DNA from: Eublepharis macularius
Lineage: Eukaryota > Chordata > Lepidosauria > Squamata > Eublepharidae
Direction of reading: 5' to 3'
DNA: 64,000 nucleotides
NCBI RefSeq assembly: GCF_028583425.1
Contig: NC_072790.1
Coordinates: 211,832,897 to 211,896,896, forward strand
Shown: one piece after another, positions 8,922 to 19,738 of the stretch
Layout: the number at the start of each line of letters is the position of its first letter
Numbering within the stretch: the first letter of the stretch is position 1
Program-made: the position numbers and the translations under genes
The notes under the pieces: model-generated
Told to the model about the DNA's origin: nothing
Database searches by the model: none
The model's input: only the letters and a program-made list of their open reading frames with translations

Positions 8922-10724
8922 TCAGCATCCTGGTGCACCTTTCAGGTAGCCACACCTTCACAAGTACTCATGGCAACTTTATCCTTGACCTATCTATTTT
9001 AGATCTAGAGCCTGTGTGCCTCAGGAAGCTCATATTGTCCCACTAAGATTGTTCATCTTATATTAGGATCCATGGTTCCTTAAAGTGCTACCTAGCTGGT
9101 TCATTGGTTGTGATGCAGGAGCTGTGATACCTGTGGTTGTGATGCAGTTGTTCAAGGCTCAGGAGCATCCAGTGAGGGTATGCCTTGCCATAGTGTGGCT
9201 TAATGATCATTCCTCTGACATGAGGAGGCCTGTTTGAATTGAGAGTGCTGGTCAGAGGCGGCACCTGATGGTTGAGATCTGTAGAAAATGAATGTAAAGG
9301 AGGTGGCAGCATCCACTCCCAACCCTGCTGACATCTAATGCCAGCTTCACCCTTGAAAGAATGCCTATTAGGTAAATATTGACAAGCATATGGGTAATGA
9401 TGATACAGTAGTACAAATAACACAATGAAAAGTTCCCCATCTCTTGATATCAGTTACATTAATGTGTCTTGCTAAACTGCAGGGTAACCTTTTGTAAACT
9501 GGTCTCCCATTACATGTAAATTCTATGATATAGACTATTTTGGATAGGCTTGAAAAGACAGGGTTGTATGAACTCATTGCTTTAGTTTCTCGAAGGAAAG
9601 GATGTAACCTCTCTGCTTCTCCCCAATGTCAGCACAACCTGACAATGTCAGCACAACCACAGCCTGCTGTCCCAAATGCTGAAGTGATTGAGTCAACACT
9701 ATGGGTTGGATCCCAAGTTGCATGAGAAAAAGGACTATAGCCGTTAGTTAGCACTCTGTTGCAAGGACTTATTCAAGAATGTATATGCTGTTGCAGTAGG
9801 TAGATTTTGTAGTAGTCTTCATGCTTTGGTTTGTGAAAGCAGAAGAACTTAATCTGGATTTAGTTTCATTTTTCTCATAATGTTCCATTGTGGGGTAAGT
9901 GAAAGATGCTTTCTGTGTACTTTGGATCCACCCCCTTGCTTCCAGACACAAGCAAGATACATGTTAACCAAAACATGGGAAAGATTTCTGCCTCTTTCAT
10001 GATGCTTATGCTCCGGGAAACAGGAAAAATGAAATATTAATTTGGCCAAATGGGCTATGTTTACATAACTACTGTTACAAAAATGATACATTCAAGAACA
10101 GATTCATTAACCAGACAAAAATAATTTTAATGTGAGGTTATTGGCTGGGCTCACTTCTGCAGGATTTTTCCTAATTCTTTTTAACCCTTTGCTGGGACCC
10201 TTTTTTGAGGGAGAATGGCAACCTCCCCAAAAGTGAAGTATTCCAAACATCTTAAAAGCCACCAAAAGCTTCATTTTTCTGGACGTTGCTAAAATAATGA
10301 AGCTTCTTTATTAGCATGAAAAACCTCTGACCTCTTCTGCATAAGAATTGAAATATTTAAGCTGGGGACAAGGCATTGGACCCAAATGTTGTAGGAATCT
10401 ATTTCACAGAGGGCTCAATCACAGCATTGTACTGGAATTGTAATTACAGCAAGGGATGTTACTGAGATTTGAGGGAAAGAAACAAAATAAATTATATTCT
10501 GACCTTTAAGAAATCGTTTATTTTCAGTGCCAAGTCCAGAACTGGCAGGGGCAGGGGGGAGCTAAAGGAAATTAAACATACTGATTATTTGGGAGGAAAG
10601 CTGGCCCTAAGAATGGAAGTCATAAAAATGAAATTAAAACTTTGGAACTGAGCAGGATATCAGACTTTAGAGTACTGAATAAATTCTGTGTATCTCTTGT
10701 TCTGTTTTTTGTTTTTCAAACCAG

Positions 10725-10834
10725 TACGCAGAGGAAAAAGCTAGGAAAACAGGAGTAGTTGGCTGGGTTAGAAATTCCAGACAAGGGACGGTTACTGGCC
10801 AAGTTCAGGGTCCAGAAGACAAAGTAAATGAGAT
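10725..10834 (+). CDS. ACYP2: Acylphosphatase 2, coding exon 3
   Basis: The 110-nt exon encodes [17 protein letters not shown], then [19 protein letters not shown], and ends with AT of a Met codon before a GTAAGT donor. Length and phase match mammalian ACYP2 exon 3, which also splits this Met codon. Asn40 in GWVRN corresponds to the catalytic asparagine (Asn41 in the usual numbering), which orients the attacking water. The [14 protein letters not shown] stretch is a near-invariant ACYP2 segment forming the central strands. Joined to exons 1 and 2 the product is 59 complete residues, so about 40 C-terminal residues (KSWLSKVGSP... in other vertebrates) remain to be supplied by an exon outside this window. 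Confidence 0.92.
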
Positions 10835-11304
10835 GTAAGTACCGTTTCCTTGATGTGTGCTGGCTTTGCTGATGTGCCGAAAAGGGTTAAAATGCTTCTG
10901 CCAATTAACAAATAGTTGGTTTGTCAGGCTGTGCAGGAAGATGATTTTGAAGCTAGGGCTGCACAGACCATTTTCAGGGTTTAAATGAATCCATGTGGAA
11001 AGTGCCCCAAAAATGTTGGTCCAGAACTTGCTCTTGCAGTCCATAGAAGTCCAGATGGTTCCTCTTGGAAATAATAGCTGCTGCTCTAGCTTTGGTTTGT
11101 TGAGATGAGCAGGTGTGAATTTTGAGCATGCCTGGTTGAAGCCCTCCTAGCTCGAATGAGGAGGACAGAGGCTCAAAGAGGACCTGGACAAGCATGGCCT
11201 CCCCAACCCTTCATAGTTCTGGGGAGCCTTCTCAGCTCCTTCAGAGTGGCAAAGGCATGGGGGAGGAAGATGCCACCAGGCGTCCCATCTGCCAGGATTA
11301 ATTC

Positions 11305-11670
11305 ATTAAAGCCTTGGCTTTAAAGCGAGTAGCAAACTTTGAGATGATTTCCACCAATCTTCATATGCACAAGCGTTAGCAATCAGCTTCTGTTCTCTTC
11401 CTTATGTAACAAAATAAGGTTTAAACTGAGTAAAACAAGAAGCTCTTCCATGTTGTATGGCTCAAGGGCAGAAGCAGTAACATCTTCATGCTACTCACTG
11501 CATGCGTCTGCTCAGGCTGTGATATGTTTTGCGTATTGGAGGCCACTCCTTTTCCTCGCTAGATGGTTGGGCTCTGTGCATGATCTTATTCCAGTGCGAT
11601 TTTCCTCTGCCATCTCCTGGCCTGGCTCTAAGCTAGGAGCTGCACTGAAGACAGAGTTGGGGGCTGTTGA
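11305..11670 (+). repeat. Diverged direct repeat, copy 1
   Basis: Shares ordered blocks with 12525-12875: TTGGCTTTAAA, GATGATTTCCA, CTTCCTTATGTAAC.AAATAAGGT, a TTG(T/C)ATGG block followed by CTCACTGCAT, and CTGGCTCT(A/G)AGCTA. Spacing between blocks is similar in both copies. No TIR, tail or tRNA box was seen, so it is either an old local duplication or two copies of an unnamed repeat. Confidence 0.6.
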
Positions 11671-12134
11671 GATACCTGACGGTTTGAATGCCAGCTGGTA
11701 ACATCATAGACAAGTTCATGTGATTGCTGATGAGAAGGGCAGACCAGACACAGTTCAGACACCGCTATGTGGACCACCCTCAAGCTGTTTGTTGGTCATG
11801 TCATGCCTGTGGGCCAGCATGAGCTTTGAGTTCTAGGAAGCGAGAGCAGGGGCAGTGGAGCAGAAAGGAAGGGTAGGACAGAGCAGAGAATGGACACAGC
11901 ACCACAGTGAAAGGGCAGGCCTTTGTAGTGTTCCCGAGTTGTTCCTGTAGAAACACATTGTACCAGTTCTTGTCATACATACTTGGAAGCCAAAAGTATC
12001 TCAGCTTTGTAAATGTGTTCACACCTTAAGAATTTGCTGAGATGTTTAAGAATCAGGACGTTCTAAACTATCAGTGATCATCATTTACTTTTAAAGCCTG
12101 TGCTTTTTCCAAGGAGCTCTGGGGTGCATACATG

Positions 12135-12475
12135 AAGTTGATCCTATTTTATCCTTCCAACAGGCCTGCAAAGTAGGTTAGTTTGACAGGGATGGGCCAT
12201 GTTTCAGTGGTAGACTGTTCACTTTGCATCAGAAAGCTGCAAATTCAATCCTTACATCAAAAAGTTGCACTTAAAAGGACCAGATGGCAGGTGATGTGAC
12301 AGAACTCTACCAGAGATCCTAGAGCTGTCCTGCCAGTCAGAGTAGACCATAGTGACTTTGATAGACCAGTGGTCCAGTGAGAAGCAGGTTCATGTGTTCA
12401 TGTGACAAGCTCATGGTCAGTGAACTTCATGGTTGAGCAATGATTTGATCTTATGTCTCCCCAGCAAAGAATTAT
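12135..12475 (-). repeat. Antisense SINE split by a later SINE
   Basis: The left part (TTATCCTTCCAACAGGCCTG, AAAGTAGGTTAGTTTGACAG) and right part (CTCATGGTCAGTGAACTTCA, then GATTTGATCTTATGTCTCCC) are contiguous in the copy at 8205-8375. A family B SINE lies between them. Confidence 0.65.
12190..12408 (+). repeat. tRNA-derived SINE, family B, nested in another SINE
   Basis: The head has TGTTTCAGTGGTAGACTGTT and ATTCAATCC, and the body CTGTCCTGCCAGTCAGAGTA and GACCATAGTGACTTTGATAG. It interrupts the antisense SINE at 12135-12475, so it is the younger of the two. Confidence 0.75.
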
Positions 12476-12524
12476 CTGAATATGCTTGGGTTATGGGACT
12501 GGCTGATCAGTTATCTATGCAAGT

Positions 12525-12875
12525 AGCAATTAAAGATTTGGCTTTAAAACTAGTTGCAGTTGGAATTTGGGATGATTTCCAGTTTTGAAGTGCAGAATTG
12601 TGTCAGGTCAGCTTCTCTTCCCTTCCTTATGTAACCAAATAAGGTACAGACATTATCACCTCTGTTTGGATGAGCCAAAAAGCTTTCTCGTATTGCATGG
12701 TTCAATGTGGAAGTGGTAGTATTTCAAGACTTCTCACTGCATATTCAGCTCATACAATGGAGAGCTAACCTAAGGAGGAAGTTTTGGCAGCACTCAGAGT
12801 AATGATTGAACTGGCTCTGAGCTATATGCTTTAAAAAACCCTTTATAGTCCTACACTAAAGACATTCTCAATTTT
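12525..12875 (+). repeat. Diverged direct repeat, copy 2
   Basis: The partner of 11305-11670, about 1.2 kb downstream in the same orientation. Rough identity by eye is 65-75 percent in aligned blocks. Confidence 0.6.
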
Positions 12876-12997
12876 GCAAGAAGGAAAGATGGAATTTTAT
12901 AACCTACATGAAATTTGCGGAATTATTTTACATCCTGCATATCTTCTTGTGTATAATTTAATCTGGTTTTGATGGTCATGATGGAGTATGCTGGTCA

Positions 12998-13076
12998 CTG
13001 AAGTGCTGTTACACCCTTCTAAATCCATTGAAATCAGTGGGCTTAGAAGGATGTAACTGGGCTTAGGTGTGCACTG
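12998..13076. repeat. Small palindromic repeat FB2 (diverged)
   Basis: Contains GTTACACCCTTCTAAATCCA and its inverted partner GGCTTAGAAGGATGTAAC, ending TTAGGTGTGCACTG. Confidence 0.5.
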
Positions 13077-13839
13077 CAGGGAATCCTGATCTGGTTATCG
13101 TTGCATCTGATCTCTGCCCATGCTACCCCCTTTTTGGCTTTTTCCATTGTTACGCTTTTCCCGTCTTTTCTTCTTCTTGCTGTCTCATTGTTAGGCTGAG
13201 TTGCTTATGAAACTGTCTGCTGCTTTTAATGGATTTTTTAACATTAGGTTTCGTGTTTGTGTTGTTTTATATCTGTTGTTTTTTCCATGGAAGCCACCTC
13301 AAGAGTATTGTGCTAGGACACATGGTATAAATATTTTCATTAAAACTGGAAACAACAACATATGACAGACAATTGCCTCTTTGGAAAACATTAATACTAA
13401 GTAGTACTAGTCCAATAGTTCCTCTCCTCCCAGAGAGGATGTGAAGACTTGCATCAGTTGCTAATTTTTTTTTTGCTTGCATGCACTTTAGACGTTAAGC
13501 ATTGTTATATTAGTGAACTTTTAGAATTAGGATTAAAGGTGTTGGAACATATTATTGCACGGTGCACTTTAAGGACGTGATTGTTCCCGCGGGATCTCTT
13601 CAAAGTAGGAAGGAAGGAGACAATCCTTTGAGTCATGCTGGGGAAATGGAATATGGTAAATCAAACGAACTCTAATTTCTGTTATATAAAGTTGATTAGA
13701 AGCAATTACTCTGGTAGAAATGCTACATGTGTGTGAAGATCATTTATCATTTTATATAAAAAGGTGATTTAGCCTTTCATTTACTTGGTGTTCTAATGTC
13801 AAGATAAGAATGTATGTTAGTGGACACTTGGATCGAATC

Positions 13840-13914
13840 ACAGTGCAGTCCTAAGAAGAGTTACAGTCTTGGACTTAGAAGGGTGTAACTCTGTTTAGGA
13901 TTGCACTGTGAGTG
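13840..13914. repeat. Small palindromic repeat FB2
   Basis: Arms CAGTGCAGTCCTAAGAAGAG and CTCTGTTTAGGATTGCACTG flank a shortened centre. A second, more diverged copy follows at about 13920-14005 (GATTTAGAAGGGTTTGG, CTCTGTTTAGGACTGC). Confidence 0.6.
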
Positions 13915-14099
13915 ATAAGTACAGTTACAGCCTTCGAAACTCATTCAATTCAATGGATTTAGAAGGGTTTGGAAGGATGGATCTCTGTTTAGGACTGCCC
14001 TACTAAACTAGGACTTTTGAGACTACATGGGATTAAAGCCTAAGCCAACCACAAGAGATCAGAACGTCTAATAAATTTCTAGACCAGATGGCAATAAAG

Positions 14100-14295
14100 T
14101 AGGGTTGCTAGCCTCCAGGTGGGGCCTGGAGAACTCCCAGAATTACAATCCCAGTCTACAGGGATCAGTTCCCCTGAAGAAAATGGCTGCTTTGGATGGT
14201 GGACTGTATGGCATTATACCCTTCTGAGGTCCACCCCTCCTCAGGCTCTCCCCCCAAATATCCTGGAATTTCCCAAGCTGGGGTTGGCAAACCTA
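14100..14295. mobile_element. MITE, TAGGGTTGCC family
   Basis: The left end is TAGGGTTGCTAGCCTCCAGG and the right end TGGGGTTGGCAAACCTA, an imperfect terminal inverted repeat. The internal GATCAGTTCCCCTGAAGAAA and ATGGCTGCTTTGGATGGTGG match the copy at 43016-43258 in inverse order. No exact target duplication found. Superfamily not assigned. Confidence 0.6.
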
Positions 14296-14511
14296 CATTA
14301 AAAATAGGCCTCAAATTGAGAGGACCATTCTTATGAAGTCTCAAAGTCTCTGCATAGTTCCCTGCCCAAGATTACCAGAAGTAGAATAAACTATGGCAAA
14401 ATAGCAACTCTATGCAAATAAGCTTTACTTTGCATATTTTACACAGCTTGCAACAGATCTACTTTTGTTATCACCAACGGTTAAGACAGCTTTTCTTGGT
14501 GCAGATTTTAG

Positions 14512-16150
14512 GATCATAGAATCATAAGAGTGGAAGGGTTCTTACAGACCATCCACTTCTTGCCCAATGCAGAAACAGCCTAAAACTTCCCAGACAAGTA
14601 TTTGTCCAGCCAATCCTTGAAGAGTGCCAATGAAGGAGAACTCACCACATCCCTAGGCAGCTGATTCACTGCTGAATTACTCTTAACATGAAGAATTTTT
14701 TCCTAATATCCAACCAGTGCCTTTCCTCCTATAGTTTAATCCCATTATTGTGAGTCTTATCCTCTGTTGCCAACAGGAACAGTTCCCTTTCCTCCTATAA
14801 GTGGCAGCCTTTTAAATACTTAAAGAGAGCAATCATGTCTCCCCTCAAATCTCCTCCAAACTGAACATTCCCAAGTCCCTCATTCTTACCTCATAGGGCT
14901 TGGTCTCCAGGCTCCTCATCATCTTGGTTGCTCTCCTCTGCACCAGTTCCAGTTCATCCACATCCTTTTTGAAATGAGGCCTCCAGAACTGCACACAATA
15001 GACCAGGCAGGCCTGACAAGTGCAATATATAATGGGACAATGACATCCTGTGATTTGGATGTTATGCCTTTGTTAATACAACCCAAGATTGTGTTCACTT
15101 TTTTTGCTGCTGCATCACACTGACTGGTTATATTTAGCTTCCCATCCACCCATATCCCACGATTTTGTTCACACACACTGCTACCCAGAAGTGTATTCCT
15201 CATCCAGTATTAATGCTTTGCATTTTTGTTATCCAGGTGGAGAACCTGGCACTTATCCATGTTAAATCTCATCTTAATCAAATCTGCCCACTTTTCCAGT
15301 GTGTTCAGATCTCATTGAATTCTACCCGTCTTCAAGGGTGTTTTCTATTCCTTCCAATTTGGTGTCGTCTGCAAATTTAATAATCCCTTCACACCCTCAT
15401 CAAGATCATTTGTAAAAATATTGAAAAGCATTGGGCCGAGGGCTGAGCCCTGTGAACTCCACTGGACATCTCCCTCCAATGAGACACGATGCCATTGACA
15501 ATGACTCTTTGGGTGCTGTTATCCATCCAGTTCCCTATCATCTAACCATCCTAGTCCAGTCCACAGTCCATCAGTTTACCCATCAGAACATCATGAGAAA
15601 CCTTGTCAAAAGCTTTACTGAAATCCAGATAAACTACATTGACAGCATTCCCACAATTCTATAAACCTATCACTCGATCATAGAAGGAGATGAGGTTGGT
15701 CTGGCAAGACCTGTTGGAGACAAATTAATGCTGACTTCCCTGTAAAACGATGTTGTCTGTCAAATGCTTGCAGATTGTCACCAGTTTGGTGTAGTGGTTA
15801 AAAGTGCAGGACTCTAATCTGGAGAGCCGGGTTTGATTCCCCACTCGTCCACTTGAAGCCAGCTGGGTGACCTTGGGCTAGTCACAGCTCTCTGGAGCTC
15901 TCTCAGCCCCACCTACCTCACAGGGTGTTTTGTTGTGGGGATAATAATGGCATACTTTGTAAACTGCTCTGAGTGGGTGTTAAGTCATCCTGAAGGATGG
16001 TATATAAATCGAATGTTGTTATCATCATCATCATATCATATCTGTTGCAGTATCTTACCTAAGACAGAGGTAAAGCTGACTGGCCTGTAGTTCTCAGGAC
16101 CATCTGTTTCCCCTTTCTTGAAGACTGGGATGACATTTGCCCTGAGGCAG
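14512..16150 (-). mobile_element. CR1 LINE, antisense, 5'-truncated, split by a SINE
   Basis: The left edge carries the CR1 3' end in antisense (ATCATAGAATCATAAGAGTG), followed by antisense ORF2 and 3' UTR sequence that parallels the plus-strand CR1 at 59.9-62.5 kb (for example TTCCTAATATCCAACCAGTG, TTGCTCTCCTCTGCACCAGT). The RT region is crossed by a family A SINE at 15781-16034, after which CR1 resumes (TCTTGAAGACTGGGATGACA) to about 16150. Reading frames are heavily degraded, so this copy is older than the one at 60 kb. Confidence 0.85.
15781..16034 (+). repeat. tRNA-derived SINE, family A2, inside CR1
   Basis: Head CAGTTTGGTGTAGTGGTTAA (A-box like) and GGGTTTGATTCCCCACTCG (B-box like), body CCAGCTGGGTGACCTTGGGC, tail TGAAGGATGGTATATAAATC followed by (ATC)n. 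The near-identical copy at 33288-33538 shows this is an active or recently active subfamily. Confidence 0.85.
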
Positions 16151-16178
16151 CTCATAAGTAAAAATAATATCATAAAAC

Positions 16179-17349
16179 CAGTGCTTTTTTTCTAAAAAAA
16201 ATGTTTAGGGGTACTCTCAGTTTGACTCAAGAAAATCAACATTTTATAGTTCAAATCAGAAAAAATAAATACAGTCAATGGACAAAATTAGCAAGAACAT
16301 GCTCACACTTCACGTAGTCAACAGAAGACGGGGCTGTGTGCCCACTCTCCACGTGGTGTACAGCAGACGCTGTATCACTCAACACCGTCGTTGCATCTTT
16401 TGTTTTTACAGTCATCATTCACTTTACACTTCTTTGCTGGCTGTGATGATGTAAAATAGTTAGTAATTTTCCTACTCATATAGAAATACTGCCGCTCAAT
16501 GAGGTTATAGGCCAAACTTTCATCAGTAAAACACCACAATACTTCACAGATTAAACACTTGCCTCCATCTGAGACTCAGGAAACACCATGAAAGGAAATG
16601 ACATCAGAAGACTGTCAGTGATGAGAATTATGGGTATTGCCAACCAAGCCCATCTATAGTGACACATGTGCAGAACTAAAGAGTTTCGGTATAGACAAAC
16701 TCTTTGCACTCTTTGCACAAAACGTACACAAATACACAAATTGGTCAGCGCCATCAGGGGTAGCAACAAGACTGACCAATCACTGTGCTAGATTCCAACT
16801 ACCAGAGCTTCAAGTGGCTTAGAGAAGACTCTTTTTTATTTGTCTGCACCCTAACAATCACCGATTATGCCAGGGATCTCGGTGGCATGTTCGATGCTCA
16901 AAGACGCTCCTAGTGAGTTTAAATATAACTCAACATCTTTGTTGCCAACACTTTGTTGCCACTTCAGTCAGCGGATAAGTGTTTACTGGTGGTCCCCGGC
17001 CCTAAGAAAGCCCGCCTCGCTTCAACCAGGGCCAGGGCCTTTTCAGTCCTGGCCCCAGCCTGGTGGAATGCTCTGTCAATGGAGACCTGGGCCCAGCAGG
17101 ACATATTATCGTTCCGCCGGGCCTGTAAGACAGAGCTGTTCCGCCAGGCATTCGGTGGTTGAAGGGGGCGGTGCCATGTCGGCCTCCCACCTTTGGGGTG
17201 GGGGAGGGTTCTCCCCACCATTGCACTTGGTTAATTTATTTCATTATTGTTTTGTATATTGATTTTAGTATTGTTGTTTTTTGTTTTTATCGATTTTAAA
17301 CTGTTCACCGCCCAGAGCCCCTGGGATGGGCGGTATATAAATTGAAATA

Positions 17350-17380
<31 letters not shown>

Positions 17381-17543
17381 AATACGCTACATAAAACTTA
17401 ACAAATCACATAAATATCCATAATAGGTTTGGAGTTGGTTTAGCGGGAATTCCAACATTTTAAAAATATCACTTTCTCTCGTTAGATTCACAAAATGTTT
17501 AGGGGTATGCGTACCCCTGCGTACTCCCAGAAAAAAAGCATTG
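16179..17543. mobile_element. hAT-type DNA transposon, non-autonomous, with perfect 8-bp TSD
   Basis: The left end CAGTGCTTTTTTTCTAAAAA and the reverse complement of the right end CAATGCTTTTTTTCTGGGAG form terminal inverted repeats; a second shared block, AATGTTTAGGGGTA, follows inside each end. CATAAAAC flanks both sides (16171-16178 and 17544-17551), a perfect 8-bp target duplication diagnostic of hAT. No transposase frame is recognisable in the 16200-16980 interior. A LINE 3' fragment is nested at about 16978-17382. The host site is an antisense LINE-tail-like sequence that continues after 17551. Confidence 0.85.
16978..17382 (+). mobile_element. LINE 3' fragment (L2-like) nested in the hAT element
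   Basis: Translates in part to the C-terminal end of an L2-type ORF (RARAFSVLAPAWWNAL, then FRRACKTELFRQAF), followed by a 3' UTR, TGGGCGGTATATAAATTGAA and an (AAAT)n tail at 17345-17382. It is 5'-truncated like most LINE copies and younger than the hAT it sits in. Confidence 0.65.
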
Positions 17544-17894
17544 CATAAAACCATAAACACAGTAACATAAATGATCAATATTGGCATAAAACAGCATAGG
17601 ACAATAATTGAACTGCCAAAAAAAATCCATAAAACAGTCCTTAGGCTGTTCCAAAGAAACAGACTTCCTCACTCCATGCCTGATGCCCATACGGGAGGGC
17701 AAACACAACATGAATATATAGTACAGTCTCAGCAGTGGGACAAAGAAGCAGGCCTTCCCCAGAAGCACTGCTCCTTGGGCTAGTCTGGGAGCAGAGCGGA
17801 CAATAAAGCACAGCTGGCGGTAAGATGGGTGAGGGCTGCTTTTGCCATTCAGTTCTTCCCACAGGCAGTTTGAGTCCTCACAGAAGGGGGCTTG

Positions 17895-18110
17895 AGTGAT
17901 TTATTATTTGTTTACAATATTTATAGGCCGTGTTTCTCACTGAGGCTCAAAGCAGATTACACAATGTAAGCTGATGCAATCAATAGGCTGAGATACCAAA
18001 TAAGCAATGAGCAAGCATAGAATGTTAGACATGATACAGAATGCTGAGAGAATGCTGAAAGATGGCAGTATATCAACAGAAAATAATACAGTGACAACAG
18101 TACATACATG
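17895..18110 (-). mobile_element. L2-like LINE 3' end (antisense)
   Basis: The minus strand reads CTGCTTTGAGCCTCAGTGAG and CCTATAAATATTGTAAAC, the classical L2-type terminus; compare AATCCATCTTGAGTCCCAGT at 47085 on the plus strand. Confidence 0.6.
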
Positions 18111-18111
18111 C

Positions 18112-18515
18112 AGAGAAGTTAGCCGTGTTAGTCTGTGGTAGCAAAATCAAAAAGAGTCCAGTAGCACCTTTAAGACTAACCAATTTTATTTTAGCATAAG
18201 CTTTCGAGAATCAAGTTCTCTTCGTCAGATGCCTGATACAGAGACTGGTCAAACACAGAAGAGCAAGAGAGGGAAGAGGCAATTAGGGGGGGAGGGGGAG
18301 GGAGCAATCAAAACATTCCTTTGCTAGTATATGTAAACATCTCCTTTTGGTGTGTGTATCAGTTGGCTTCAAAGGAGTTTGCCCTGTTAGTTTGTAGAAG
18401 CCAAACAGCTAGACCATCCAATTCCAATGCAGTATGGGCCTTCGGTAACCACAGCTCTCCCTGCCAGATGCATCTGACAAAGAGATCTGTGGTTCCCGAA
18501 AGCCCACGCCAGGTA
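18112..18515. repeat. Foldback retroposon FB1, long diverged copy or two copies
   Basis: The left part (18112-18240) is a clean arm: GAAGTTAGCCGTGTTAGTCT, GAGTCCAGTAGCACCTTTAA, GCATAAGCTTTCGAGAATC. The right part (18365-18515) is a diverged version with AGATGCATCTGACAAAGAGA and GTGGTTCCCGAAAGCCCAC. GTACATACA occurs on both outer sides, a possible 9-bp target duplication of the whole. Confidence 0.6.
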
Positions 18516-19457
18516 CATACAGCAATCAGATAATATGTCCTATTCACAGTGATATAGTCCACAATCCCTTTCCTTTTATGACCCCTTTCCTGACCATTCA
18601 GTTACAGCATAGCCCTATTACCTTTATAGAAATGCCCTGCTAAACAATTCTGCTTTATGTTGTTTGCGGAGTGATAAAAGCGTGGGAGATGTATCCTTTT
18701 TCCCTCAGTGGCGGCTTAGGCTGTTTTGGCAGGACAGTGGCACAGCGGATGACACTTTCCAGGTTAGGGAGCATGACTCAGGCTTGCTCCTGCCACACAA
18801 TTTCCCCCACAAGAGCTGGTTTGATGGCTTTGGAACTCTAGGTGGAGCTGTTTGATGGATAATGAACAGTCTCCTTGTTGAATGTTCATCTGTTTTTAGC
18901 CTTGCTCTGTGACAATCTCTCCGCCTACTTTCATATATGGATTTTTATTTCCTATTGTGCTTTGCTCTTTTTCCCCAGCATCAATCAAGAGACACAAAGG
19001 TTCATTCTGTTGCCATATAATTATCCCCACACATTAGAAGTCTCATCTGAGGGCAAGGGAGGCATTTTCAATTGGGGAAGCAACACAAGGGGAAGAATTA
19101 ACCTCTCCGCCCCCATGCCATGGCCTTGATCCATATTGGGAGGGCCAGGACAAATGGTTGCTTTTTCAGGTCAGATTACATGTGGGGGAATACCACTCAT
19201 GGAGTTCCAGGGTCCCATCTGTTATGGCCCTTATTCTCACTGATTACTAAGGAATTGTGGTTCATATCACACCATAGCAGAACACTGCAAAAAAAATGCA
19301 GAATACGTTTTTCAGCAACATAGAGAAAAACTGGCCTGTCCTTTCCATAGAGGCTTAATGGGAGGTTATTTACCAGGTCACATTATTCACCTCTGTGCCA
19401 TAAAACACTTAAATTATCCCTTCCCCTTTAAGCCTCTATAAAGGAAGCAAGAAATTT
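18516..19457. other. Unassigned intron sequence
   Basis: No recognised repeat; open frames here have no family resemblance that I can see. Confidence 0.4.
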
Positions 19458-19470
19458 TCCTCCAGGTTGT

Positions 19471-19725
19471 AGATCAAGATGGGTAGCCATGTTAGTCTGT
19501 CTGTCTGTAGCAGTAGAAAAGAGCGAGAGTCCAGTAGCACCTATAAGAGTAACAAAATTTGTGGTAGGGTATGAGCTTTTGTGAGTCACAGATCACTTCT
19601 TCAGATACCTGAAGCTTGCAGTTCACTTCTACCAGATACCTGGTATCTGAAGAAGTGAGCTGTGAAAGCTCATACCCTACTACAATTTTTGTTAGTCTTA
19701 TAGGTGCTACTGGACTCTTTTCTAT
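19471..19725. repeat. Foldback retroposon FB1 with 13-bp target duplication
   Basis: Starts GATGGGTAGCCATGTTAGTC, has a (TCTG)n run and two inverted arms around 19520-19600 and 19650-19720. TCCTCCAGGTTGT occurs immediately before (19458-19470) and after (19726-19738). Confidence 0.8.
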
Positions 19726-19738
19726 TCCTCCAGGTTGT

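Larger units (their letters stand above)
5184..10724 (+). other. ACYP2: ACYP2 intron 2
   Basis: GTAAGA donor and TTTTTCAAACCAG acceptor. It contains a Tigger-like transposon (5373-6544), a SINE (7067-7285), a gypsy-type fossil (about 7330-7660), further SINEs (8205-8375, 8716-8921), and about 1.8 kb (8922-10724) with nothing recognised. Confidence 0.8.

Noticed and set aside
16867-17262. 131-codon plus-strand open frame
   Set aside because: It crosses the border between the hAT interior and the nested LINE fragment; the recognisable LINE protein stretch is in a different frame.
17345-17382. (AAAT)n as an independent microsatellite
   Set aside because: It is the tail of the LINE fragment nested in the hAT element.
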